From: Candidatus Uhrbacteria bacterium
GTDB taxonomy: Bacteria > Patescibacteriota > Patescibacteriia > JACQRZ01
Direction of reading: 5' to 3'
Length of the DNA stretch: 18,083 nucleotides
Assembly: GCA_016206235.1 (NCBI GenBank)
Contig: JACQRZ010000011.1
Span: 1-18,083, forward strand
The notes beneath the pieces were generated by a model, which had not been told where the DNA came from, did no database searches, and saw nothing but the letters and a program-made list of their open reading frames with translations. The translations under genes were made by a program, and so were the position numbers. Positions 1-6,320 of this stretch are shown one piece after another; position 1 is the stretch's first letter; the number at the start of each line of letters is the position of its first letter.

Positions 1-24
1 AATATAACAATAGAGCAATTGAGT

Positions 25-1314
25 ATGAAAAAACTTATTCAGAAAATTTTGTTTTATTTAGCAAGAGCCATTCTTAAGAAGTACCATCCCCAAGTAGTCG
101 GTATTACAGGATCAGTGGGAAAAACATCAGTAAAAGATGCCGTTTCGCTTGTTGTATCCAAACGGTACCCCTCGCGAGCAACAGAGAAAAACTACAATAA
201 CGAAATTGGGGTTCCGCTCACAATTATTGGCGCCAATAAAAGTCCGGGAAAATCACTCATCAGGTGGTTTGGAATTATTGTAAAAGCTGTTTCACTTCTC
301 GTTTGGAAGGACAAGAAGTATCCGCAGATGCTCGTACTCGAAATGGGTGCCGACAAACCAGGCGATATTCGTACGCTCACTCAGCTTGCGCCGTGTACCA
401 TCGGCATTATCACGGCACTCGCTCCAGCGCACATGGAGTTTTTTCCGTCCTTTGAAGCGTTGGAGTGGGAAAAAAAGGAGATGTACCGCCACTTAACGTC
501 CTCGAGTTGCGCGTTAGTGAATATCGACGACCCATTGCTGGCCAAAGAAAAGGATGCATTGCATTCCCGCGTGTTTACCTATGGCACACAGCCGAATGCA
601 GATGTGTATGCAAGCGATGTGAGCGTGCAGTGCAGGTTTCTTAATGGCGTATACACAGGAGGCGCCTGTTTTTTTGTGACGTACAGCAATCAGACAGTTC
701 GTATTGAACTGCCATCTGTTTCAAGTGTTCAAATGGCGCTTGCAACACTTCCGGCCGTTGCCGTAGGTAGTGCGTTTCAGATCCCACTTGAGACAGTTGC
801 AGATGCATTGCGCGATTTTCATCAGCCGCAAGGACGTATGCGTATCCTTTCAGGAATCAAAAGAACGCTTCTGATCGACGACACCTATAACTCATCGCCA
901 TTAGCTGCTCGTGCGGCACTTGATACATTGCGTTCATTTGAAATCGACGAGTCATCTCGTCGGATAGCTGTGTTGGGTGATATGCGTGAGCTGGGCGAGT
1001 CTTCAAAATCAGAACATTATGATATTGGAAGATATGTCGCAGAAAAGGGCGTAGATATTCTTGTAACCGTTGGAAAGGAAGCAAATGAAATTGGCAAAGG
1101 AGCAAGAGACGCTGGACTTAACAATGATTTTATGCTACATTTCGACGACGCGGATAGCGCAAAAATACCGGTTCAAAATCTACTTAAAAAAGGCGATTGT
1201 GTTCTGATAAAAGGCTCGCAGGCCGTGCGTTTGGAAAAGGTTGTTGAAGAGGTCATGGCAGAACCCCAGCGCGCAAAAGAGCTGCTCGTACGGCAAGGAT
1301 CCGAATGGAAGTAG
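25..1314 (+). CDS. MurF-like Mur ligase family protein (UDP-MurNAc-tripeptide--D-Ala-D-Ala ligase type)
   Basis: An ATP-dependent amide ligase of the Mur family. MurF adds D-Ala-D-Ala to UDP-MurNAc-tripeptide in the cytoplasm, the last soluble step of peptidoglycan precursor synthesis. Visible motifs (residues from ATG 25): P-loop GITGSVGKT at 26-34, NYNNEIGVP near 56-64, LEMGADKPGDI near 107, DDTYNSSP near 286 (MurF hallmark, normally DDSYNANP), LGDMRELGE at about 317, and KGSQAVRLE near the C-terminus. At 429 residues it lacks the roughly 80-residue N-terminal UDP-binding domain; the P-loop follows a short basic amphipathic segment directly. The frame is open to the left edge, so the true start could lie outside the window. 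TTG 19 is also possible, but ATG 25 gives a natural N-terminus. Family assignment is firm; the exact substrate is inferred. Confidence 0.88.
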   Translation: MKKLIQKILFYLARAILKKYHPQVVGITGSVGKTSVKDAVSLVVSKRYPSRATEKNYNNEIGVPLTIIGANKSPGKSLIRWFGIIVKAVSLLVWKDKKYPQMLVLEMGADKPGDIRTLTQLAPCTIGIITALAPAHMEFFPSFEALEWEKKEMYRHLTSSSCALVNIDDPLLAKEKDALHSRVFTYGTQPNADVYASDVSVQCRFLNGVYTGGACFFVTYSNQTVRIELPSVSSVQMALATLPAVAVGSAFQIPLETVADALRDFHQPQGRMRILSGIKRTLLIDDTYNSSPLAARAALDTLRSFEIDESSRRIAVLGDMRELGESSKSEHYDIGRYVAEKGVDILVTVGKEANEIGKGARDAGLNNDFMLHFDDADSAKIPVQNLLKKGDCVLIKGSQAVRLEKVVEEVMAEPQRAKELLVRQGSEWK

Positions 1315-1324
1315 ACTCACTTTA

Positions 1325-1334
1325 GTTCATCATT
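1325..1334. repeat. Left arm of a 10-bp inverted repeat flanking the tRNA region
   Basis: GTTCATCATT here is the exact reverse complement of AATGATGAAC at 1460-1469. The two arms bracket the truncated tRNA-like sequence and tRNA-Glu. In a transcript they could pair and hold the precursor ends together. Alternatively they mark the edges of a rearrangement. Confidence 0.6.
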
Positions 1335-1340
1335 TTTGAT

Positions 1341-1384
1341 GCCGCTATCGTCTAATGGTTAGCCATGCAGAGCCTGGAGGTTGT
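1341..1384 (+). pseudogene. 5' half of a tRNA (truncated tRNA-like relic)
   Basis: The sequence begins like a tRNA: acceptor strand GCCGCTA, then TC, then a D-arm block GTCTAATGGTTAG that closely matches the D arm of the neighbouring tRNA-Glu (GTCTAGTGGTTAG). After an anticodon-arm-like stretch (AGAGCCTGGAGGTT) it stops abruptly at the first base of tRNA-Glu. There is no T arm and no TAGCGGC to close the acceptor stem. The anticodon stem does not fold well, so the isotype cannot be read; a Gln or Glu type ancestor is a guess from the D arm. Confidence 0.55.
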
Positions 1385-1456
1385 GGCCCATTCGTCTAGT
1401 GGTTAGGACAGCGGCTTCTCAAGCCGTTAACGGGAGTTCGATTCTCCCATGGGCTA
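1385..1456 (+). tRNA. tRNA-Glu (anticodon CTC)
   Basis: A full 72-base cloverleaf: acceptor GGCCCAT/ATGGGCT (first pair G-T), TC at 8-9, D arm GTCT-AGTGGTTA-GGAC, anticodon stem GCGGC/GCCGT with loop TTCTCAA giving anticodon CTC, variable TAAC, T arm GGGAG-TTCGATT-CTCCC, discriminator A. The 3' CCA is not encoded and must be added after transcription. The anticodon and the overall match to bacterial tRNA-Glu make the identity firm. No promoter is obvious just upstream, so it may be transcribed with the Mur ligase gene. Confidence 0.93.
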
Positions 1457-1459
1457 AAT

Positions 1460-1469
1460 AATGATGAAC
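1460..1469. repeat. Right arm of a 10-bp inverted repeat flanking the tRNA region
   Basis: AATGATGAAC is the exact reverse complement of 1325-1334. It starts four bases after the 3' end of tRNA-Glu. Confidence 0.6.
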
Positions 1470-1480
1470 GGCACGGCGAA

Positions 1481-1491
1481 AACGGGAGTTC
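1481..1491 (+). repeat. Short copy of the tRNA-Glu T-arm start
   Basis: AACGGGAGTTC repeats exactly the 11 bases at 1429-1439 inside tRNA-Glu, 52 bases downstream. The 3' half of the T arm is not repeated. It may be a remnant of a tRNA duplication, matching the 5' relic on the other side. Confidence 0.4.
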
Positions 1492-1532
1492 AGATAATCG
1501 AGAAAAGGCGAAAATAATAGTACAAAAAAGCA

Positions 1533-1578
1533 GACCAGGGTTTAAACAACCTCGGGTCATGATGTATTTATTTTTTCT
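1533..1578 (+). terminator. Possible terminator after tRNA-Glu
   Basis: GACC at 1533 pairs with GGTC ending at 1558, and an inner GGGTT/AACCT helix closes around a TAAAC loop. The stem has a mismatch and a bulge. A T-rich stretch follows after a few bases (ATTTATTTTTT). It would separate the tRNA transcript from the next gene. Confidence 0.4.
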
Positions 1579-1591
1579 CTACTACCACTTT

Positions 1592-1620
1592 TTGACATAA
1601 AAAAGGGTTTTTGATACCCT
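1592..1620 (+). promoter_or_regulatory. Promoter for the hypothetical gene at 1656
   Basis: A perfect -35 TTGACA (1592-1597) and a 17-base spacer are followed by -10 TACCCT (1615-1620) preceded by TGA, an extended -10 (TGnTAnnnT). An AGGGT/ACCCT inverted repeat overlaps the spacer and -10. Transcription would start about 30 bases before the ATG. Confidence 0.6.
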
Positions 1621-1655
1621 CAAGCAAGCTCTTTTTACGAAAGGAATTTCCAGCT

Positions 1656-2195
1656 ATGAGCACAGATCATCAATATCCATGCGAACATGAATATATGCTT
1701 AATGATTTGCAGGCTGATTATACTGAAGATATGCTGTCTCTTCAGAGGCTCTTTGCACTCTCGTCGCGTGAACGGCTTATACCACAAATTCAAGAGCTGC
1801 CACTCGATGCGATACGTGTAGATCGTGATGACAAGAATAGCATTGAATCATTGCATGCATTACTGCTTGGGATTCAACATGCGCAACTATCGCTAAAGAG
1901 GACTTTTATCAATATGCGCAACGTTCTTCGCAAGAGTTGCAAGCACGAAACGGTATGGGAGGTACGATGGACGCGAGCGCGTTGGATTCTTGAATGGCAC
2001 GTGTCAGTTGCCGAGCGATGGAGAGCGCGCATATGTATGCTATGCGGTCTCACCGAAGAACAGGGGCATGAATTCGACACATTTGAAATATTGACGGCCG
2101 AGCCTGTCAGACAGATATACAAACCCGAATACACCAGATACAAATCAATGGGAATTCCTGTAGTACAGGAAAAAGCTTCCAAAGATAAACTATAG
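1656..2195 (+). CDS. Hypothetical protein with Cys/His pairs, possibly metal-binding
   Basis: I do not recognise a family. The ATG at 1656 is preceded by AAAGGA (1640-1645) at good spacing, one of the few clear ribosome binding sites in the window; an in-frame start at 1611 would lie inside the promoter. The 179-residue product is soluble, with no signal peptide or membrane segment. It has Cys-x-His near the N-terminus (PCEHEY), Cys-x-His in the middle (SCKHE) and Cys-x2-Cys later (ICMLCG). Six potential ligands of this kind could hold a zinc ion, but no named zinc fold is evident. The gene stands alone, with its own promoter and a strong terminator 28 bases after its stop. Confidence 0.72.
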   Translation: MSTDHQYPCEHEYMLNDLQADYTEDMLSLQRLFALSSRERLIPQIQELPLDAIRVDRDDKNSIESLHALLLGIQHAQLSLKRTFINMRNVLRKSCKHETVWEVRWTRARWILEWHVSVAERWRARICMLCGLTEEQGHEFDTFEILTAEPVRQIYKPEYTRYKSMGIPVVQEKASKDKL

Positions 2196-2222
2196 ATAAG
2201 CTATCGGAAGCTTCTCCTGACG

Positions 2223-2253
2223 CCACGCACGACTGATGCGTGGTTTATTTTTT
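2223..2253 (+). terminator. Strong rho-independent terminator
   Basis: CCACGCA (2223-2229) pairs perfectly with TGCGTGG (2237-2243) across a 7-base loop, followed by TTTATTTTTT. It ends the gene at 1656 and faces the convergent gene at 2265. On the minus strand the hairpin lacks a following T-run, so it acts mainly on plus transcription. Confidence 0.9.
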
Positions 2254-2264
2254 GGCGAAGTTAA

Positions 2265-2975
2265 TTATCGATTGATATTTCTTCGTTCGTGCTGTCTGCG
2301 TTCAAGCCTGTCGAAAAGGTCGCCGCGCATGCGTATATCTCCACGTTGTTCGATGCGGCCATCAAACTGGCGTCCCTGCCACTGATGGTGCCCGCGTCTC
2401 TGCCAATCACGTCTGCCGTCCCAGTCTCTGCGCCAGTCATGGTCTCGCCATCGATCCCAGTCATGATGACCGCGGCGATGAAAGTTGTGCCAGTGACCGC
2501 GCCACCGAGGCCAATCGTGCGGGTGTCGACGAACAAAGGTCGGCCAGTCAAGCCAGAGATCTTGGTAAATCACTGGGGGAGCAACCAGCGGTATCAACGG
2601 TGTTTGAAAATAACTTCCACCGTACAGCGATGATGAGAGAACAATAATACTATCAGCCACTATTCCTCCCGCAACAACAGATCCATATATTTCAACTTGA
2701 CTGCCAGTACCTATTGCGCCAAGAGGTAGAACCACATTGTTAACCCCCATCACGGTTGTATGCGACCTCAGGTATACGTTGAGATCTCCGCTTGCTGTTC
2801 GCACCACAAGCTGAGAGCCGGTATTGAATATGACCGTACCGGTGATTGATGATGTGTATGGCCCGAACGAGTAAGGTGAATAGCCGGGAGACCACTGCGC
2901 ATGGGCTGGCGCTAGCGTTCCTAGTAATCCCACACCGACAAGAGCTATCAGGCCAATACTACGGAATTGTTTCAT
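2265..2975 (-). CDS. Secreted protein with a small beta domain and an Arg/His/Trp-rich tail
   Basis: From the ATG at 2975 the 236-residue product has a clean signal peptide (basic MKQFR, hydrophobic core, APAHA cut before Gln27), so it is exported. An in-frame start 15 codons upstream would bury the signal and is less likely. Residues about 44-110 read as a small all-beta, OB-like domain (ITGTVIFNTGSQLVVRTASG, then VEIYGSVVAGGIVADSI), similar in style to DUF5666; that link is tentative. The last 88 residues (149-236) contain 25 Arg, 11 His and 9 Trp in repeats such as HDWxRW and RRDWxxR, with frequent Asp. Such a tail could bind metal or an acidic polymer, but this is inference. No clear Shine-Dalgarno site is present. 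Confidence 0.75.
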   Translation of the reverse strand: MKQFRSIGLIALVGVGLLGTLAPAHAQWSPGYSPYSFGPYTSSITGTVIFNTGSQLVVRTASGDLNVYLRSHTTVMGVNNVVLPLGAIGTGSQVEIYGSVVAGGIVADSIIVLSSSLYGGSYFQTPLIPLVAPPVIYQDLWLDWPTFVRRHPHDWPRWRGHWHNFHRRGHHDWDRWRDHDWRRDWDGRRDWQRRGHHQWQGRQFDGRIEQRGDIRMRGDLFDRLERRQHERRNINR

Positions 2976-3062
2976 ACTATTGCAAAATAACGAATTAGCT
3001 TTTAGCAACTGATACGTCATCTCAATGTTCGCGTTACATATATGAGTGAGCTTGCCCGCTTA

Positions 3063-3083
3063 CGTTTTTGCGAAGCAAAAATG
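3063..3083. repeat. Perfect 7-bp hairpin TTTTTGC-GAA-GCAAAAA
   Basis: TTTTTGC (3065-3071) and GCAAAAA (3075-3081) pair around GAA, with one wobble and one more pair outside. It lies in the spacer between two divergent genes, near the expected leader of the minus-strand gene. Its role is not evident. Confidence 0.5.
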
Positions 3084-3168
3084 AGGCCGGGTTACAGGAC
3101 TGCCAAGCGATTGATCCCGCACTAACTACTGCTTTGGTTTCGCGATCTTTTCGTTTGCCAGCAAGGAC

Positions 3169-3196
3169 TTCACAATAAACGAGCATTTGCTACAAT
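3169..3196 (+). promoter_or_regulatory. Promoter for the DUF5674 operon
   Basis: TTCACA (3169-3174), a 16-base spacer and TACAAT (3191-3196) are close to the sigma-70 consensus. Transcription would begin near 3203, giving a leader of about 15 bases without a Shine-Dalgarno site. Confidence 0.65.
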
Positions 3197-3217
3197 GCAC
3201 GCATTATTGTATATACT

Positions 3218-3562
3218 ATGAACCACATACAGATTGTAACGAGCTCAATATCAATAGAAGAGTTGAAAAAGATGGCGCTACAGCCTTTTGGCGATTTGGT
3301 GAAGGCAGTTGTTGATGTGTCTCAAGGTATCATGGCAGTGAATGGCGAACTCCATGCAGACGAAGAGAAGATTCTTTTAGAACGAGGATCGCGTCAAGAG
3401 GATCTTTGGGGGATTAATATCTATCCCGAATCCACTGATGCCATGATCGAATTTGACTCAATGATCAACATTCGCCCGTCACAAGACAATCGCTCGCGGA
3501 GTGTCGAAGACAAGCAGACTCAGGAGAAGATCAAAAAAATTGTGTATACACTCATACAATAA
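3218..3562 (+). CDS. DUF5674 family protein
   Basis: I recognise this 114-residue protein as DUF5674, a small soluble family of unknown function found in CPR bacteria and some others. Conserved stretches are FGDLVKAVVDVSQGIMAVNG, GELHADEEKILLERGSRQED, LWGINIYPE and IEFDSMINIRPSQDNRSR; the length fits the family. The HADEE, NIRPSQ and NRSR blocks are strongly polar and could form an active or binding site, but none has been assigned. The start ATG lies directly after TATACT with no ribosome binding site. The stop is one base from the next start, so the two genes form an operon. Confidence 0.88.
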   Translation: MNHIQIVTSSISIEELKKMALQPFGDLVKAVVDVSQGIMAVNGELHADEEKILLERGSRQEDLWGINIYPESTDAMIEFDSMINIRPSQDNRSRSVEDKQTQEKIKKIVYTLIQ

Positions 3563-3563
3563 T

Positions 3564-3899
3564 ATGCCGTCGCCAATACACAAAAATCTTGCCATGGGAC
3601 CTTGGTTTTCTCTCGCACTCATGGAGCAGCTCGGAAATATCGGAAGCGAGGTGGAGCGAGCGTTACGAGCCCATGAACAGGGCAATCAGGAGCGTTTTGA
3701 AAAGGCTTTTGATCGAGCACTTGAACTTATGGACCTGACGATCAGTGATCCGCGTTGGCGCACACGACTGAAAGAGCTTCTCAGGACGCGAGAAGTATTT
3801 TGTGATTACTTTTTTGGGCATAATTCGTATGCAGTAACGAGCGCCCAGCTACGAAAGGATTTTCTTTATTACGGTATTGCCGCACGATCAGGAAAGTGA
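3564..3899 (+). CDS. Small conserved hypothetical protein, coupled to DUF5674
   Basis: A 111-residue soluble, mostly helical protein. From memory it resembles an unnamed family widespread in CPR genomes, starting with MGPWFSLALMEQLGNIGSEV, with a helical middle (ALELMDLTISDPRWRTRLKELLRTREVFCDYFFG). The ATG at 3564 follows the DUF5674 stop by one base, which points to translational coupling. A second in-frame ATG at 3594 begins exactly at the conserved MGPW and may be the true start. No catalytic motif is obvious. Confidence 0.75.
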   Translation: MPSPIHKNLAMGPWFSLALMEQLGNIGSEVERALRAHEQGNQERFEKAFDRALELMDLTISDPRWRTRLKELLRTREVFCDYFFGHNSYAVTSAQLRKDFLYYGIAARSGK

Positions 3900-4034
3900 T
3901 ACCCTTGCCAAAGAGACGAAACAGTATAGTATTCCAATCATATGTTGATAACTAAACTCAAACAAACCTGGTCAAGTTTTGCCACACAGAGTCTTTTTGA
4001 TTAATCCCAAGAGGCTGGTTTAGATTTTTCAGAT

Positions 4035-4059
4035 CCCGCCTTTTGGGCGGTTTTTCTTT
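4035..4059 (+). terminator. Rho-independent terminator abutting the next start codon
   Basis: CCCGCC (4035-4040), loop TTTT, GGGCGG (4045-4050), then TTTTTCTTT up to 4059. It should end the DUF5674 operon, but the next gene's ATG begins at 4060, so a promoter cannot fit between them. It may act as an attenuator in that gene's leader. Confidence 0.8.
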
Positions 4060-4821
4060 ATGAAAAGATATATGCACATAGAACCAATTCACTGCGATAT
4101 TTTTAATGAGGTAGAAGATTTGCTTGTATACATCATGCGTCACGTTTCATTGATACAAGAGGAAAGTATTCTTGTTGTTACATCAAAAATCGTTGCACTT
4201 TCCGAGGGTCGCGTGCGTCATCAGGATGATGAACATACAAGAGAACAGGTTATCAAAGAAGAAAGTCAGTGGATGTTACGGACAAAGTATACATGGCTAA
4301 CGATTAAAGACGGCCATGTGATGGCTTCAGCCGGTGTTGATGAGTCAAACGCTAATGGGAAACTTATACTTTTGCCAAAAGACAGTTTTAAAAGCGCTGA
4401 ACATATTCGCTCACAACTTCAGAAACATTATAAGATACAAAATCTTGGCATTTTAATTACTGATAGTCGTCTTATGCCATTGCGCGCCGGCGTTGTTGGC
4501 GTGGCGCTTGGATATGCGGGATTTAAAGGAGTCAGAGATTATCGAGGTACTCCGGATATTTTTGGAAGGTTGCTGCAATATTCACAAACCGATGTTGCAG
4601 ATAGTCTCGCAACAGCAGCGGTGCTTACGATGGGCGAGGGCGCCGAACAACAGCCGCTCTGCATGATCACTGGCGCGCCTATTGTGTGGTGCGAGGCAGT
4701 TGACAGAACGGAATTATATATCGATCCTCGCGAAGATATCTATCAGCCATTATTTGAGCAAATAAAAAAAGCGCCTTTCGTACTGAATGAATTTCGGAAA
4801 GGCGCATCGCATGTCGACTGA
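4060..4821 (+). CDS. Coenzyme F420-0:L-glutamate ligase family protein (CofE-like)
   Basis: A 253-residue cytoplasmic GTP-dependent glutamate ligase fold. Family signatures are VVTSKIVALSEGR near residue 40, SAGVDESNANG near 93, ILITDSR near 132, then LRAGVVGVALGYAGFKG, DYRGTPDIFGR and DVADSLATAAVLTMGEG. CofE adds glutamates to F420-0, but CPR bacteria are not known to make F420, so the acceptor here is probably something else. ATG 4072 (MHIEPI...) matches the usual family start as well as ATG 4060. The last 16 residues go beyond the usual end of the family and are encoded across a hairpin that looks like a minus-strand terminator. A possible -10 (TATAGT, 3925-3930) upstream would give a long leader containing the 4035 hairpin. 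Confidence 0.85.
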   Translation: MKRYMHIEPIHCDIFNEVEDLLVYIMRHVSLIQEESILVVTSKIVALSEGRVRHQDDEHTREQVIKEESQWMLRTKYTWLTIKDGHVMASAGVDESNANGKLILLPKDSFKSAEHIRSQLQKHYKIQNLGILITDSRLMPLRAGVVGVALGYAGFKGVRDYRGTPDIFGRLLQYSQTDVADSLATAAVLTMGEGAEQQPLCMITGAPIVWCEAVDRTELYIDPREDIYQPLFEQIKKAPFVLNEFRKGASHVD

Positions 4822-4963
4822 AGGAAAGCCAACAGGTGTTAGTCGGGCGACAAGAGAAAAAAGCTGGAGCTACATGGGAAGGGAATACGGTGTTGGTAAT
4901 CGGCGGATTCGACTGGCTCACCGGAACCTGTTTTGTCTGCTCTTTTGGTTGTGCCGTTTGCAT
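4679..4963 (-). CDS. Possible small minus-strand gene, boundaries uncertain
   Basis: The minus-strand ATG at 4963 has the best ribosome binding site in this part of the window (AAGGAGGG, 9 bases upstream). It opens a Gln/Pro-rich frame (MQTAQPKEQTKQVPVSQSNP) of 94 codons that runs into the antisense of the CofE-like gene. A minus-strand terminator (4764-4805) lies inside this frame, so the gene as read would be cut by its own terminator. One extra T in the TTTTTT run near 4858-4863 would end the frame after about 41 codons, before the terminator. A competing plus-strand frame (GTG 4836, AAGGA upstream) covers the same DNA. Translation is unproven. Confidence 0.25.
   Translation of the reverse strand: MQTAQPKEQTKQVPVSQSNPPITNTVFPSHVAPAFFSCRPTNTCWLSFSRHAMRLSEIHSVRKALFLFAQIMADRYLREDRYIIPFCQLPRTTQ
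4764..4805 (-). terminator. Minus-strand rho-independent terminator inside the CofE-like gene
   Basis: Read on the minus strand, GCGCCTTTC pairs perfectly over 9 bases with GAAAGGCGC across a 17-base loop, followed at once by seven T (4770-4764). On the plus strand there is no T-run. It implies a minus-strand transcript arriving from the 4822-5104 spacer, convergent with the CofE-like gene. Confidence 0.7.
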
Positions 4964-5036
4964 ATTTGTGTACCCTCCTTCTATCACGCGTATGTACGAC
5001 GAAAATCCCACTTTAGTAGTACAGATGAGCAAGATA

Positions 5037-5068
5037 TATTGCTATATTGTCATATTGCTATATTGTTA
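5037..5068 (+). repeat. 8-base tandem repeat, four units
   Basis: The units are TATTGCTA, TATTGTCA, TATTGCTA and TATTGTTA. It lies in the spacer before the malic enzyme and directly precedes a 7-base repeat. Confidence 0.85.
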
Positions 5069-5074
5069 AGAAAG

Positions 5075-5109
5075 CTAGAACCTAGAACCTAATCCCTAGA
5101 ACCTATGGA
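5075..5109 (+). repeat. 7-base tandem repeat ending in the malic enzyme start
   Basis: The units are CTAGAAC, CTAGAAC, CTAATCC, CTAGAAC and CTATGGA. The fifth unit contains the ATG of the malic enzyme gene. No Shine-Dalgarno site is present, so the repeat occupies the place where one would be expected. Confidence 0.85.
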
Positions 5110-6250
5110 CGATGTCTACCAAAAATCTCTTGAGCTTCACGAAAAAAATCAAGGAAAGATTGAATTAAAGTCAAAAGTGCCCCTCGCAAACCGCGATGAT
5201 CTCTCGCTTGCCTATACGCCTGGCGTTGCCGCCGTGTCAAAGGCTATTGCAGAGGTGCCAGAAAAAGTTTGGACGCTTACCTCTCGAGGCAGGTGGGTTG
5301 CTGTTGTAACCGACGGGTCGGCTGTATTGGGTTTAGGCGATATTGGCCCGCAAGCCGCTTTGCCAGTAATGGAAGGCAAGGCAGTGCTTTTTAAAGAATT
5401 CGGCTGCGTTGACGCGTTTCCCCTATGTTTGCAGACAAAAGATGTAGACGAGATTGTAGCAATTGTGAAAGCTTTGGAACCGTCGTTTGCAGGTATTAAC
5501 TTGGAAGATATTAGCGCTCCTCGCTGCTTTGAAATTGAAGAGCGGCTTAAAAAAGAATTGCACATTCCAGTTTTTCACGACGACCAGCATGGCACCGCTA
5601 TTGTGGTGCTCGCAGGCCTTCTTAACGCTGCCAAGGTAGTAGGAAAAGATATGAAGACTTTGAAGGTTGTGATCAATGGAGCTGGTGCGGCTGGAGTTGC
5701 GGTATGCAAGATTCTTTTGGCGCACGGAGTTCAAGACATTATCCTTGTCGATAGAAAAGGAATTATTTCGCAACAACGCGATGACTTAACGCCTATAAAG
5801 CAAGAAATTGCTTGGCAGACAAATGCACAACGGCTTTCGGGTACGCTTGCCGCTGCTATGAAAGACGCCGATATTTTTATTGGCGTGAGTAGCGGGGGAG
5901 TTGTATCGCAGGACATGGTGAAATCTATGGGCGAGCAGTCAATTATTTTTGCAATGGCAAATCCGATTCCGGAAATCATGCCACACGAGGCTCTCGAGGC
6001 TGGCGCTGCCGTTGTGGCAACTGGACGAAGCGATTTTCCCAACCAAGTGAATAACGTACTCGCGTTTCCAGGAGTTTTTCGGGGTGTGCTGCGCTCGCGA
6101 AAGCCACAGATAACCGAAAGTATGAAGGTTGCGGCCGCGCATGCTCTTGCAGCCTATGTCAAACATCCTACTCGAGAGCGGATTTTGCCCGATCCGCTGG
6201 ATCGCAATGTTGCCGAAGTCGTCGCCCAAGCAGTCGAGCAGGCAATTTGA
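5105..6250 (+). CDS. NAD(P)-dependent malic enzyme (oxaloacetate-decarboxylating)
   Basis: Oxidative decarboxylation of malate to pyruvate and CO2 with reduction of NAD(P), in the cytoplasm. The 381-residue length fits the short bacterial form without a C-terminal phosphotransacetylase domain. Catalytic and binding motifs: YTPGVA with general acid Tyr37; EGKAVLFKEFG with catalytic Lys92; the metal-binding NLEDISAPRCFEIE and HDDQHGTA (158-165); Rossmann GAGAAG (192-197); and TGRSDFPNQVNNVLAFPG near the end. All key residues are present, so it should be active. NAD versus NADP use cannot be told from the sequence. The start lies inside a 7-base repeat and has no ribosome binding site. It is probably a central source of pyruvate and reductant in a fermentative cell. 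Confidence 0.95.
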   Translation: MDDVYQKSLELHEKNQGKIELKSKVPLANRDDLSLAYTPGVAAVSKAIAEVPEKVWTLTSRGRWVAVVTDGSAVLGLGDIGPQAALPVMEGKAVLFKEFGCVDAFPLCLQTKDVDEIVAIVKALEPSFAGINLEDISAPRCFEIEERLKKELHIPVFHDDQHGTAIVVLAGLLNAAKVVGKDMKTLKVVINGAGAAGVAVCKILLAHGVQDIILVDRKGIISQQRDDLTPIKQEIAWQTNAQRLSGTLAAAMKDADIFIGVSSGGVVSQDMVKSMGEQSIIFAMANPIPEIMPHEALEAGAAVVATGRSDFPNQVNNVLAFPGVFRGVLRSRKPQITESMKVAAAHALAAYVKHPTRERILPDPLDRNVAEVVAQAVEQAI

Positions 6251-6274
6251 CCGTTTTAAAATCAAGAGCTACCA

Positions 6275-6320
6275 TACCACTAATCACTAAAAACTTACCA
6301 CTAATCATTAGGTATTATGG
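6275..6320 (+). repeat. Degenerate 7-base repeat running into the M48 protease start
   Basis: TACCACTAATCACTA (6275-6289) recurs as TACCACTAATCATTA (6296-6310), 14 of 15 bases alike. The block parses in 7-base steps: CTAATCA, CTAAAAA, CTTACCA, CTAATCA, TTAGGTA, TTATGGA. The last unit holds the start codon in the same phase as the repeat before the malic enzyme. Confidence 0.75.

Noticed and set aside
2289..2633. Plus-strand frame opposite the Arg/His/Trp-rich protein
   Set aside because: The minus-strand frame has a signal peptide and domain structure; this is its shadow, favoured by the repetitive codons.
3501..3563. Earlier start for the small protein after DUF5674
   Set aside because: It would overlap the DUF5674 gene by 62 bases and add a basic segment that looks like out-of-frame translation of DUF5674.
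3958..4143. Minus-strand frame of 61 codons opposite the CofE-like start
   Set aside because: It reads the antisense of a terminator and of a conserved gene, with no ribosome binding site or recognisable protein.
4836..5069. Plus-strand frame after the CofE-like gene (GTG with AAGGA upstream)
   Set aside because: Its last 12 codons are the 8-base tandem repeat and it matches nothing I know; kept only as an alternative in the minus-strand finding.
5037..5109. CRISPR array
   Set aside because: The repeats are only 7-8 bases with no spacers and no cas genes.
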